Below are positions 1 to 6,760 of a DNA stretch of 12,359 nucleotides, one piece after another. Position 1 is the first letter of the stretch; every line of letters begins with the position of its first letter. The notes beneath the pieces are model-generated. The model did no database searches. It saw only the letters and a list, made by a program, of their open reading frames with translations, and was not told the DNA's origin. The position numbers and the translations under genes are program-made. This DNA is from Planctomycetaceae bacterium UBA4655 (lineage in GTDB: Bacteria; Planctomycetota; Planctomycetia; Pirellulales; UBA1268): the NCBI GenBank assembly GCA_002405515.1, contig DHLZ01000277.1:1-12359 (forward strand), read 5' to 3'.

Positions 1-1072
1 CGATGCGGTCGGTCTGCAGCCCGGCGAGCCGACGGAGCTCATTGGCCGCGTAGTTCTCTAGCCCTCTGGCAACGACGCCGTCGCCGACGGTGGCCAGGGA
101 GACGACGTCCCCGGAGCCGAAGTCGCCATCGAGCGAACGCACGCCGGCGGCGAGGAGGCTCGAGCCGCGGTTGACGACCGCGTCGCGGGCGCCGGGATCG
201 ACGACGAGGGTTCCCAGCACGTCGGCGCTCCAGCCGAGCCAGCGTTTCTTCGCCGTCATGCCGGTTCCCGCGGGATGGAAAAGCGTGCCGACCGGCTCGC
301 CCGCGCAGATCCTCTCGAGCACGGTGTCATCGCGGCCGGACGCGATGATGCAATGCGCTCCCGACTCCGTCACGATCCTCGCCGCCGCGATCTTGCTGGC
401 CATGCCCCCCTTCGAGAGCCCGCCCCGCACGTCGCTGGCGAGGCCCTCGATCGAGCCGTCGATCCGCCGCACGTCGGCGACGAGACAGGCTCCCGGATCG
501 TCGGGCCTGCGGTCGAACAGCCCGTCGACGTCGGAGAGCAGAACGAGCAGCTGCGCATCGACGAGCGTGGCGACGAGGGCCGCCAGCCGATCGTTGTCGC
601 CGAAGGAGGTGCGAAGCTCCTCGACGCTCACCGTGTCGTTCTCGTTGATGATCGGCACCGCGCCGTATTCGAGGATGGCCCGCAGGGCGTGGCGGATGTG
701 GAGGTAGCGGGTGCGGTCCCGCAGGTCGCCTGCCACGAGGAGCACCTGAGCGGCGTGGCGGCCGCGGTCGCGGAACACCCTTTCGTAGGCCTCGATGAGC
801 GAGCTCTGCCCGACCGCGGCCACCGCCTGCAGGCGGGCGAGTTCAACCGGTCGGCGGGGCAGGCCGAGCCTTCCCATGCCGGCCCCGACGGCGCCCGAGC
901 TGACGAGCACGACCTGCCGTCCTGCCGTGATCAGTGAGTCGATCTGCCGGCCGATGGCCTCGATCCTCGCGGCGTCGAGCAGGCCGTCGGGGCGAGTGAG
1001 AACCCTCGTTCCAACCTTCACGACGACGAGCCGGGCCGTTGCGGAGACGTCCTTGCGGGTCGTTTCGGTCAT
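1..1072 (-). CDS. proB: Glutamate 5-kinase, C-terminal end cut by window edge
   Basis: This enzyme phosphorylates L-glutamate to glutamyl-5-phosphate with ATP, the first and normally proline-inhibited step of proline synthesis in the cytoplasm. The frame runs from the ATG at 1072 to the window edge (357 codons) with no stop. The amino acid kinase domain fills about residues 12-265. Visible marks are VVKVGTRVL (15-23), the SSGAVGAG turn (58-65), NENDTV (143-148), GDNDRLAA (158-165) and GGMASKIAAAR (222-232). An apparent PUA domain follows (about 285-357), with GARDAVVNRGSSLLAAGV and GDFGSGDVV-type blocks typical of the long ProB form. Family members are about 370 residues, so only a short tail should be missing. 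The start has no clear Shine-Dalgarno sequence but matches the expected family start. It diverges from purF; no proA is visible, though it could lie beyond the edge. Identification is firm. Confidence 0.95.
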   Translation of the reverse strand, partial: MTETTRKDVSATARLVVVKVGTRVLTRPDGLLDAARIEAIGRQIDSLITAGRQVVLVSSGAVGAGMGRLGLPRRPVELARLQAVAAVGQSSLIEAYERVFRDRGRHAAQVLLVAGDLRDRTRYLHIRHALRAILEYGAVPIINENDTVSVEELRTSFGDNDRLAALVATLVDAQLLVLLSDVDGLFDRRPDDPGACLVADVRRIDGSIEGLASDVRGGLSKGGMASKIAAARIVTESGAHCIIASGRDDTVLERICAGEPVGTLFHPAGTGMTAKKRWLGWSADVLGTLVVDPGARDAVVNRGSSLLAAGVRSLDGDFGSGDVVSLATVGDGVVARGLENYAANELRRLAGLQTDRI

Positions 1073-1252
1073 GAGGTGGTGGTGGTTCCGGCATGCCGGC
1101 CGGCAAACGGTCGCTGCGGGGCGGGAATGGGCGAGGATCGAAGGGCTCCAGTTTACACTCGTCCTCCACCGAGCGGCCACCGAGCGACCCACGGGCCTCG
1201 ATTGCGGGATCTGGTTGAGGCATTTCGGGGCGAGGCGTACACTCGGTGTCCG
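1073..1252. promoter_or_regulatory. Divergent proB/purF control region
   Basis: These 180 bases separate the proB and purF starts and must hold both promoters. I see three repeat structures. A perfect 12-base palindrome, CCGGCATGCCGG, lies at 1088-1099, 15 bases before the proB start. The 10-mer CCACCGAGCG occurs at 1166-1175 and again at 1177-1186, an 11-base period of about one helical turn. TACACTCG occurs at 1154-1161 and 1238-1245, exactly 84 bases apart. The second TACACTCG contains the proposed purF -10 element. No convincing proB promoter was found; TAAACT on the minus strand (1150-1155) is a weak -10 candidate with no matching -35. That these repeats act as operators is inference. 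Confidence 0.5.
1215..1243 (+). promoter_or_regulatory. Candidate purF promoter giving a near-leaderless mRNA
   Basis: TTGAGG (1215-1220) and TACACT (1238-1243) are separated by exactly 17 bases. They match the sigma-70 consensus boxes at four of six positions each. Transcription would start about 7 bases after the -10 box, near 1250, only about 3 bases before the purF ATG at 1253. No Shine-Dalgarno-like purine run precedes that ATG, which fits a leaderless message. The assignment rests on pattern alone. Confidence 0.45.
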
Positions 1253-2824
1253 ATGAGCGATCTCCATCACGAGTGCGGGCTTGCCGCGATCTACCACCTG
1301 CCCTCGCAGCAGGCCTCGCCGCTTTGCCCCGCCCAGGGGCCGGACGAGGTTTCCCGGCTCGTGCCCCGGATGCTGCTCGACATCCAGAATCGGGGCCAGC
1401 TCTCGGCCGGCATGACGGTCTGGAACCCGGGCCGCAGCCAGCTGCTCGCGACCTACAAGGAGGTGGGGAGCGTCAGCGAGGTCTTCCGGATGAGCCATCG
1501 GGGCAAGTACGAGAGCCTCATGGAGCAGCACGCCGGCAGGGCGGCCATCGGCCACGTGCGGTACGCGACGTGCGGCGCGGAGGACAGGGGCTATGCCCAG
1601 CCGCTCGAGCGGCCGCACATCCAGAAGCGAAAGTGGTTCGCGTTCGGTTTCAACGGCCAGCTGGCCAACTACCCGCAGCTGCGAAACGAGATCCTCTCCC
1701 GCGACGACAATCACCTCGCCCGCGACAACGACACCGAGGTGCTCATGCACCTCATCGGCAACGAACTCTCCGGCGATGCCGACATCGATCCGGTGGAGCT
1801 CCTGGCGAGGGTCTCCCGCCGGCTCGACGGCGCCTGGAACATCGCGCTGCTCGACGCCTGCGGCCGGCTCGTCGTCGCCCGCGACCCGCTCGGCATCCGG
1901 CCGATGGAGTACGCCCGGCAGGGCGGGCTCGTCGCCGCGGCCAGCGAGAGTGTGCCGCTGCTCAATCTCGGTTTTCCCGCCGAGTCGATCCGATCGCTCG
2001 AGCCCGGAACGGCGCTCGTCGTCGACGGGGCGAGCGTCCGCGTCGAGCGTTTCGCCGAGAGCCCGAGACGCGCCCACTGCTTCTTCGAGTGGATCTATTT
2101 CGCCAACGTCGCGAGCACCATGGACGACCGCAGCGTCTACCTCTCCCGCAAGAGGCTCGGCGAGGAGCTGGCGCGACTCGAGACGCTGCCGATCGATTCC
2201 GACACGGTGGTCGTTCCGGTGCCCGACACGAGCAAGGCCGCGGCCGACGCGATGGCCTACCGCCTCTCGGTGCCCTGCCTCGAGGGGCTGATCCGCAACC
2301 GCTACACGGGCCGCACGTTCATCGACGGGCCGTCGAGCCGCCGCGAGAAGGCGGAGTCGAAGTACACGCCTCTGCGGGAGGTGCTCGAGGGGAAGCGGGT
2401 GATCCTCGTGGAGGACTCGATCGTCCGCAGCACGACGATGAAGGTCCTGCTCGGGCGGATGCGGTCGCTCGGCGGCGCCCGGGAGATCCACGTGAGGATC
2501 GCCTGCCCGCCGATCGTGGCGCCCTGCTTCTACGGCATCGACATGTCCACCATCGACGAACTGTTCGCCCCGCCCTTCCTTCGCGACGGCGTGCTCACGG
2601 ACGAGTCGCAGGAGGACATGGCCCGCAGGCTCGGTGCCGACTCGCTCCGCTATCTTCCGATCGACTCGGTGGCGAGGTCGATCGGGCTCGAGCCGTCGAG
2701 CCTCTGTCGCGCGTGCCTCACGGGCGAGTATCCGACGCCGGCCGGGGAACGGCTCTACCAGATCGCGACGGAGCACCGCCCCGGGGGAGAACCGCGGCGG
2801 ACCTACGAGGCGGCGGTGCGGTGA
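1253..2824 (+). CDS. purF: Amidophosphoribosyltransferase (glutamine PRPP amidotransferase)
   Basis: PurF makes 5-phosphoribosylamine from PRPP and glutamine, the committed step of de novo purine synthesis. The protein has 523 residues. The N-terminal class II glutaminase domain (about 8-265) has the nucleophile Cys8 in HECG, GHVRYATCG (100-108), the oxyanion pair Asn134-Gly135 and DNDTEVLMHL. The phosphoribosyltransferase domain (about 275-490) has RNRYTGRTFI (348-357) and the PRPP loop ILVEDSIVRSTT (384-395). Cys276, Cys425, Cys485 and Cys488 fall where Bacillus-type PurF binds a 4Fe-4S cluster. The ATG at 1253 was chosen over an in-frame GTG/ATG-type start at 1076 because it puts the catalytic Cys at position 8, implying a short cleaved propeptide. 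Oddities: QNRGQLSAG replaces the usual QHRGQ.SAG, FNGQLAN replaces HNGNL.N, Ser393 replaces the loop Gly, and the region between Cys8 and QNRG is longer than usual. A divergent paralogue is possible but all key residues are present. Confidence 0.92.
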   Translation: MSDLHHECGLAAIYHLPSQQASPLCPAQGPDEVSRLVPRMLLDIQNRGQLSAGMTVWNPGRSQLLATYKEVGSVSEVFRMSHRGKYESLMEQHAGRAAIGHVRYATCGAEDRGYAQPLERPHIQKRKWFAFGFNGQLANYPQLRNEILSRDDNHLARDNDTEVLMHLIGNELSGDADIDPVELLARVSRRLDGAWNIALLDACGRLVVARDPLGIRPMEYARQGGLVAAASESVPLLNLGFPAESIRSLEPGTALVVDGASVRVERFAESPRRAHCFFEWIYFANVASTMDDRSVYLSRKRLGEELARLETLPIDSDTVVVPVPDTSKAAADAMAYRLSVPCLEGLIRNRYTGRTFIDGPSSRREKAESKYTPLREVLEGKRVILVEDSIVRSTTMKVLLGRMRSLGGAREIHVRIACPPIVAPCFYGIDMSTIDELFAPPFLRDGVLTDESQEDMARRLGADSLRYLPIDSVARSIGLEPSSLCRACLTGEYPTPAGERLYQIATEHRPGGEPRRTYEAAVR

Positions 2825-3473
2825 CGGGATCGTCGCGGCGGATGAAGAACGTCCGCCAGACCGGTTCGCCGGCGAGCCTCGTCCGCCGTTCGAAATGGGT
2901 GCGGTAGTCGAGATCGTGTTCGGCCGGCCGCTCGGCGACCGTCTGGGGCTCGCCGAAGAAGCCCCCCGCTTCGACGATCGCGAGCGTCTCGCGGAAATAT
3001 TCCTCGACGTCGGTCCAGACGTGCAGGACGCCCGCGGGGCCGAGCGCCCTCGCGACGTGGGCGAGAAAATCGGCGGCGAGCACCCGCCGCTTGCGGTGCC
3101 TCGCCTTCCACCACGGGTCGGGGAAATAGACGTGCACGGCGGCGAGGCAGCCATCGACGAGCGTCTCCTCGACGAGCCGTCGGGCATCGCCCGGGATCAC
3201 GAGTGCATTGCCGGCGTGTCGCCTCGCGAGCCGGCCGGCGCAGAGCCTCGCGTAGGGGGTCGAAATCTCGATCCCGAGCCAGTTCGTGTCCGGCCGCGAC
3301 GTGGCGGCGTGCTCGAGGAAGAGTCCCTTCCCGCAGCCGACCTCGAGTTCGATGGGCGACGGGCGAGCGAACAGGGTCCGCGGGTCGAGGGGGCAGGGGA
3401 GCGAGTCGAGCGGTCGGAGATAGGGAGCCGCATCGGCGTCGGCGACCGGATGCTTCCGCGGGCTCCTCGCCAT
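2718..3473 (-). CDS. trmB: tRNA (guanine-N7-)-methyltransferase
   Basis: TrmB uses S-adenosylmethionine to make m7G at position 46 in the tRNA variable loop. The 251-residue protein has the SAM-binding strand-loop IELEVGCGKG (41-50), GIEIS (67-71), a DAR acidic position (96-98), the family hallmark FPDPWWKARHRKRR (117-130), and a C-terminal THFERRTR..GEPVWRTFF block (192-210). The ATG at 3473 was preferred to one at 3614 because the longer form would overlap the dehydratase gene by over 130 bases and adds no family sequence. The start is 7 bases after the dehydratase stop, so the two are probably co-transcribed. The family normally ends near residue 213. The last roughly 38 residues (Pro/Arg/Ser/Ala-rich) are extra and are coded antisense to the 3' end of purF, a 107-base tail-to-tail overlap. 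The enzyme assignment is firm. Confidence 0.94.
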   Translation of the reverse strand: MARSPRKHPVADADAAPYLRPLDSLPCPLDPRTLFARPSPIELEVGCGKGLFLEHAATSRPDTNWLGIEISTPYARLCAGRLARRHAGNALVIPGDARRLVEETLVDGCLAAVHVYFPDPWWKARHRKRRVLAADFLAHVARALGPAGVLHVWTDVEEYFRETLAIVEAGGFFGEPQTVAERPAEHDLDYRTHFERRTRLAGEPVWRTFFIRRDDPVTAPPPRRSAAVLPRGGAPSRSGRAVPRPASDTRP

Positions 3474-3480
3474 GCCGCCG

Positions 3481-4041
3481 CTACTTTCCAGCCGCAGGGT
3501 GTCCGCCGACCGAATTTCCACCGATCGGGCGACCGGAGATTTTGACGAGGGCATCGACTGGCAGCGGAACGCCCTTGATGATGCCATCGACCACGATGTT
3601 TTCCCGAACGACACCCTGGAAGCGGCAGACGATCATCGCCCTGGGCCGGACCCGGATTCGCTCGACGGCGATGACGAGGCGGTCGCCGGGCACGACGGGC
3701 TCGCGGAAGCGGACCTCCTCCATGCCACCGAAGCCGACCACCTTCGCTTCGAGCAGGTTGTACCGCTGCGAGAAGTAGCTCGAGAGCTGCGCGGCGGCCT
3801 CGCACATGAGCACGCCCGGCATCAAGGGCATCACGGGGAAGTGCCCGCGGACCCAAAACTCGTCGTGCGTCACGTCCTTGTAGCCGACGCAGAGTGCCCG
3901 GCTCTGGTCCTCGTGCACGATCGCCGTCAACTGCTCCATCTCGAATCGCTGCATGTTCCAGCGGCGAATCTCGTGGATGTCGGCGATGACCTTGGAGAGG
4001 TCATACTCGCTCGGGCTGATGATGTAGTCGCGTGGGGCCAC
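3481..4041 (-). CDS. FabZ-like 3-hydroxyacyl-ACP dehydratase (hotdog fold)
   Basis: Proteins of this family dehydrate 3-hydroxyacyl-ACP to trans-2-enoyl-ACP in fatty acid elongation; some act on lipid A precursors or polyketides. The 186-residue protein has the FabZ catalytic block GHFPVMPLMPGVLMCEAAAQ (66-85), which supplies the active-site His67 and Glu81. The hotdog strands follow (VVGFGGMEEVRFREPVVPGD, about 101-120). FabZ is usually about 140-150 residues. Here there is an extra N-terminal stretch of about 30 residues and a Gly/Pro tail. The start is GTG at 4041: the frame is closed by a TGA at 4063-4065 with no ATG in between, and the next ATG at residue 30 would remove a plausible helix. 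No Shine-Dalgarno sequence is evident. It leads a two-gene unit with trmB. Whether it is the housekeeping FabZ or a planctomycete paralogue cannot be settled, so no symbol is given. Confidence 0.85.
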   Translation of the reverse strand: MAPRDYIISPSEYDLSKVIADIHEIRRWNMQRFEMEQLTAIVHEDQSRALCVGYKDVTHDEFWVRGHFPVMPLMPGVLMCEAAAQLSSYFSQRYNLLEAKVVGFGGMEEVRFREPVVPGDRLVIAVERIRVRPRAMIVCRFQGVVRENIVVDGIIKGVPLPVDALVKISGRPIGGNSVGGHPAAGK

Positions 4042-4053
4042 TGTTTGGATGGG

Positions 4054-4075
4054 TGCAACGGTTCAGTCCGTTGCA
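4054..4075. other. Perfect 8-bp hairpin between two minus-strand operons
   Basis: TGCAACGG (4054-4061) and CCGTTGCA (4068-4075) form a perfect inverted repeat around a 6-base loop. On the minus strand it lies 54 bases beyond the stop of the 32-residue protein gene and 12 bases before the GTG start of the dehydratase gene. It could end the upstream operon or be a 5' leader element or operator. No U-run follows on either strand, so it is not a classic intrinsic terminator. The structure is seen; any role is inference. Confidence 0.4.
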
Positions 4076-4094
4076 ACTGGCTGTCTGGCGGAGC

Positions 4095-4136
4095 TGTCAG
4101 GTCGGGCAGAGCAGAGCAGAGCAAACTTGTCAGGTC
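4095..4136. repeat. GCAGA triplication flanked by 9-base direct repeats
   Basis: TGTCAGGTC occurs at 4095-4103 and 4128-4136. Between the copies lie three tandem GCAGA units (4106-4120) followed by the near-copy GCAAA. The second direct repeat covers the stop codon of the 32-residue protein gene at 4130. The rest of the 88-base gap 4042-4129 holds only the hairpin listed separately; I saw no good -10/-35 pair for the dehydratase gene. The tract may be simple slippage and is too short to call a mobile element footprint. Confidence 0.5.
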
Positions 4137-4228
4137 TTGATGTGCTTCCGCTTGGCCTTGCGGGCCTTGCTGTTGGCCGGGCGGGCGCCGTGATTGGCCT
4201 TCTTCAGATTGCGATGCGGCTTGCTCAT
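4130..4228 (-). CDS. 32-residue highly basic small protein
   Basis: This is the last gene of the ABC-transporter operon. Its ATG (4228) overlaps the stop of the membrane-protein gene in an ATGA, and a GGAG lies about 11 bases upstream of the ATG. The protein has 8 Lys, 4 Arg and 3 His in 32 residues and no Asp or Glu, so it is strongly cationic. The N-terminal part reads SKPHRNLKKANHG and the C-terminal part ARKAKRKHIKT. The composition recalls small ribosomal or nucleic-acid-binding proteins, but it does not match bL34 or bL36, and I do not recognise it with confidence. The overlap, ribosome site and non-random composition support a real gene. RNA or DNA binding is inference; binding to acidic lipid or to the neighbouring membrane protein is also possible. 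Confidence 0.65.
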   Translation of the reverse strand: MSKPHRNLKKANHGARPANSKARKAKRKHIKT

Positions 4229-4803
4229 GATCGATGGTCTCCGGCCGGTGGGAATTCTTCCAAACCATACGGTACCAAGTCGGCCCCGGACGGGGAAGCG
4301 TTCCTGGGCGGCTCCCGGCCGCCGCCGGCCGACCGTTCGGCGGCGATCGCGTCGGCGATCGATGTCCGGATGATTTCGACGAAGCCGGCGAGCAGGAATC
4401 CCACGAGTGCGCCGATCACCGCCGAGGAGACACCGCCGAGAACAGCGCCCGCGGCCGAGCTCTTCACGAGCAATGCCAGCGACCCGCCTCCGATCGCTCC
4501 TCCGGCCACGCCGCCGATCGCCGCCGACACCGGCACGAGCCGACCGAGGCTCTCCGACCGTTCGAGCCGCGTCGGCGCATGCTCGGGAACCGCCTCGCGG
4601 AAGACGGGACCGCGGTGCCGGGCCTCCAGTTCGCGGTCGGTGTGGTCCCGCAGGCGGGTGCCGATCGCATTCCCGGCCACGTGCATGCCGATGCTCGCCA
4701 GCAGCACGAGCACGGCCATCCAGCCCGCGAGTCCGAGCCACCCGATCGCCGCGACCGACACCGCCACGGCGACCGCCAGCCAGCTGTAGGTGGAGAGCTT
4801 CAT
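4225..4803 (-). CDS. Small membrane protein of unknown function
   Basis: I do not recognise this 192-residue protein. Two hydrophobic segments lie at about 8-24 and 28-46. A charged stretch of about 40 residues follows (50-88). Two further Gly/Ala-rich segments lie at about 90-112 and 117-145, the last full of small-residue GxxxG-like spacings. A hydrophilic Pro-rich tail (about 155-192) ends the protein. Four membrane passes with both ends on the same side is the simplest topology. Its ATG at 4803 overlaps the substrate-binding-protein stop as ATGA, and its own stop overlaps the start of the 32-residue protein in the same way. The Gly-rich paired helices resemble glycine-zipper segments, but no family is claimed. 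Operon position suggests work alongside the transporter; that is inference. Confidence 0.75.
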   Translation of the reverse strand: MKLSTYSWLAVAVAVSVAAIGWLGLAGWMAVLVLLASIGMHVAGNAIGTRLRDHTDRELEARHRGPVFREAVPEHAPTRLERSESLGRLVPVSAAIGGVAGGAIGGGSLALLVKSSAAGAVLGGVSSAVIGALVGFLLAGFVEIIRTSIADAIAAERSAGGGREPPRNASPSGADLVPYGLEEFPPAGDHRS

Positions 4804-5951
4804 CGGCCTCGGCCTTTCGAGGGAGATTCCTCAGGATTGTAGTCGGCTTCGCTGAACGGACCGGCGAGCACTGCGGAGGGCCGATCGTGCCGTCCAGTCT
4901 CGTCGATCACCACCTTCGCCTGTCCAAGCAGGTCGTCGGGCACCCGCCACCGGGTGCGGTCGTAGCCGGGCGCCGCGAGATTGATCGAAAGCCGCGGCGG
5001 AATCTCGCGGGCCGTCTCGCCGATCGGGACGGTCGCCGGATCCTTGCCGCGGAGCAGGTCGCCGGCGAGCCGCCCGGCCAGCAGGCCGACCTCGCGGAAG
5101 TCGAACCCGACATCGAAGAGCGTGCCCCGATCGGGCCTGCCCGGCACGACCGTGAACACGGGGACGCCCGCCTTGGCGGCCGTCGCGACGATCGAATCGA
5201 TCACGCTCGAGACGGTCGTGTCGCCCGGCACGAACACCGCCTCGGCGCCGCGGGACAGGGTCGATTGGATCGCCTCGATCACCCCCGACGAATTCTCGAC
5301 CGCCGCCTCAACAAGTTCGATGCCATGCGTCCGGCAGCTTGCCCGTGCCAGTTCCATGAATCGCCGCGAATTGCTCTCGGAGGGATTGTGTGCCACCCCG
5401 ACACGCCCCAGCCGCGGGTTGATCCGCCTCGCCATGCGGAAGGTGGCATCCACCGGGGCGAGGCTGCCGTAGCCGACGAGGTGCCGCGGATGCACGAGCG
5501 GATCGGAACGGTCGAAACCGACGCCCGCCGAGAAGGGATCGGCCACCGCGGAGAAGACGTGGAGGATCCGGCCCCGTGCGTTGGCGGTCGCCATCGCCTG
5601 AAGCGACGGCGTGCTCGAGGTGAGCGCGAGGTCGAACGGCCCGCCGGCGATCTCCCTGGCGATGGCGTTGGCCTGCGCGAGGTCCCCCTCCGCGTTGTAA
5701 CGGCGGATCTTCACCGTCTTGCCGCCGACGTAGCCCCGTTCGGCCAGCCCCTCGAGCATCCCTTCGACCGCGTCGTCGAGGAGCGTCGTGCTCACCTGCT
5801 GGAGCACCGCCACGGCGGGCATCGTGCGGCTGGCGGCCGCGCGGTCGGTGGCCAGGAGGATCGCCGAGCCGCCGCCGAGCAGGAGGATCGCGGGCAGGGA
5901 ACGGCGAAGGATCAGGGCGAACGGCGAAGGCGGCGGCGAGACGGGGATCAT
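4800..5951 (-). CDS. ABC transporter substrate-binding protein, ABC_sub_bind (TrpX-like) family
   Basis: This is the periplasmic or membrane-tethered ligand-binding part of an importer. It has 383 residues with an N-terminal hydrophobic segment (about 17-35) after a short Arg-bearing stretch, an export signal or uncleaved anchor; no lipobox Cys is visible. The mature part follows the ABC_sub_bind pattern: a first strand AVLQQVS (48-54), a GMLEGLAERGY helix, a GKTVKIRRYNAEGDLAQA block, the LTSSTPSLQAM loop and FSAVADPFSAGVG. The second lobe has VGVAHNPSESNS and FVPGDTTVSS. Known relatives bind tryptophan or tyrosine (TrpX), but the family is broad and the ligand here cannot be read from sequence. 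A GAGG 7 bases before the ATG at 5951 supports the start, which overlaps the ATPase stop as ATGA. Ligand specificity is unknown; the family call is secure. Confidence 0.88.
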   Translation of the reverse strand: MIPVSPPPSPFALILRRSLPAILLLGGGSAILLATDRAAASRTMPAVAVLQQVSTTLLDDAVEGMLEGLAERGYVGGKTVKIRRYNAEGDLAQANAIAREIAGGPFDLALTSSTPSLQAMATANARGRILHVFSAVADPFSAGVGFDRSDPLVHPRHLVGYGSLAPVDATFRMARRINPRLGRVGVAHNPSESNSRRFMELARASCRTHGIELVEAAVENSSGVIEAIQSTLSRGAEAVFVPGDTTVSSVIDSIVATAAKAGVPVFTVVPGRPDRGTLFDVGFDFREVGLLAGRLAGDLLRGKDPATVPIGETAREIPPRLSINLAAPGYDRTRWRVPDDLLGQAKVVIDETGRHDRPSAVLAGPFSEADYNPEESPSKGRGR

Positions 5952-6760
5952 ACGTAGGCCTCGGCGAGCGTGCGGGCTGCGGAGTCGTCGAGCTGGTCGG
6001 CCCGACGCAGGGCGTCGAACCGGTCGGCGAGATCGTCGGCCGTGAGCCGCCGCTTCGCGGCACCCTCGGCGTCGAGGGCGATCCGTCCCCGGTGGATCAG
6101 GAGCAGACGGTCGCCGAGCGCCGCCGCCTGGGCGAGCGAGTGCGTGACCATCAGCGAGGTCAGTCCTTGCTCACGGATGATCCGTGCCGTGGCCTGGATC
6201 ACCCGGTCGGCCGCCGCGGGGTCGAGGGCGGCGGTGTGCTCGTCGAGCAGGAGAAGCTCAGGCCGCTGCCAGGTGGCCATCACGAGCGTGACGATCTGCC
6301 GCTGGCCTCCGGACAGGGAGCCGATCGGCTGGTCGAGCCGCTGCTCGAGGCCCGGCACGATCGCCGCCAGCCGCCGCGCCGCATGCTCGCGGAGTTCGCG
6401 GCCCGTCGCCCAGCGGAGGCCCGCGGAGCGGCCGCGGCATGCGGCCACGGCGATGTTTTCGAGCACCGTCAGGCTCCCCGCGGTCCCCGCCCGCGGATCC
6501 TGGTAGACCCGCCCCACGAGCCGTGCCCGCTCGTGCTCCCGCCAGCGGGTGATGTCGTGGCCCGCCAGCCTCATCGTGCCGCCGTCGAGCGGCACCGTGC
6601 CGGCGATGGCGCCCAGGAGCGTGCTCTTTCCCGAGCCGTTGGTGCCGATCACCACGACGAACGACCCGGCGGGCACCACGAGCGACACGCCGTCCACCGC
6701 CCGCACGGCGGGCCCGCCCGGCGAGGAGAACGAGACGGCGGCGTCAGCCAGCTCGAGCAT
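5948..6760 (-). CDS. ABC transporter ATP-binding protein
   Basis: This 270-residue cytoplasmic ATPase would drive the importer formed with its two operon neighbours. All motifs are intact: Walker A GTNGSGKST (39-47), Q-loop Gln87 in VYQDP, signature LSGGQRQ (149-155), Walker B LLLLDEH with catalytic Glu174, D-loop ALDP (178-181) and switch His207 in VTHS. It belongs to the branched-chain-amino-acid/TrpZ-like class of importers, judged by sequence style and partners. The ATG at 6760 is preceded by a strong GAGGAGG and overlaps the permease gene end by 17 bases. The last 30 residues are a short charged extension without motif. Function as an ATPase is firm; substrate is unknown. Confidence 0.93.
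   Translation of the reverse strand: MLELADAAVSFSSPGGPAVRAVDGVSLVVPAGSFVVVIGTNGSGKSTLLGAIAGTVPLDGGTMRLAGHDITRWREHERARLVGRVYQDPRAGTAGSLTVLENIAVAACRGRSAGLRWATGRELREHAARRLAAIVPGLEQRLDQPIGSLSGGQRQIVTLVMATWQRPELLLLDEHTAALDPAAADRVIQATARIIREQGLTSLMVTHSLAQAAALGDRLLLIHRGRIALDAEGAAKRRLTADDLADRFDALRRADQLDDSAARTLAEAYV

Noticed and set aside
90..937. Long plus-strand open frames antisense to proB
   Set aside because: Their translations are Arg/Ser/Pro-rich without motifs, while the minus strand gives a clear glutamate 5-kinase over the same bases.
1076..1252. A 59-residue N-terminal extension of PurF
   Set aside because: It has no family sequence, would bury the catalytic Cys far inside the protein and lies upstream of the proposed promoter start.
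4095..4136. Direct repeats as target-site duplications of an inserted element
   Set aside because: The 24 bases between the repeats contain only a pentamer repeat and no terminal inverted repeats or coding sequence.
4130..4228. The 32-residue protein as ribosomal protein bL34 or bL36
   Set aside because: It is cationic and of similar size, but lacks the bL34 KRT.QP...HGFR pattern and the Cys/His zinc ligands of bL36.
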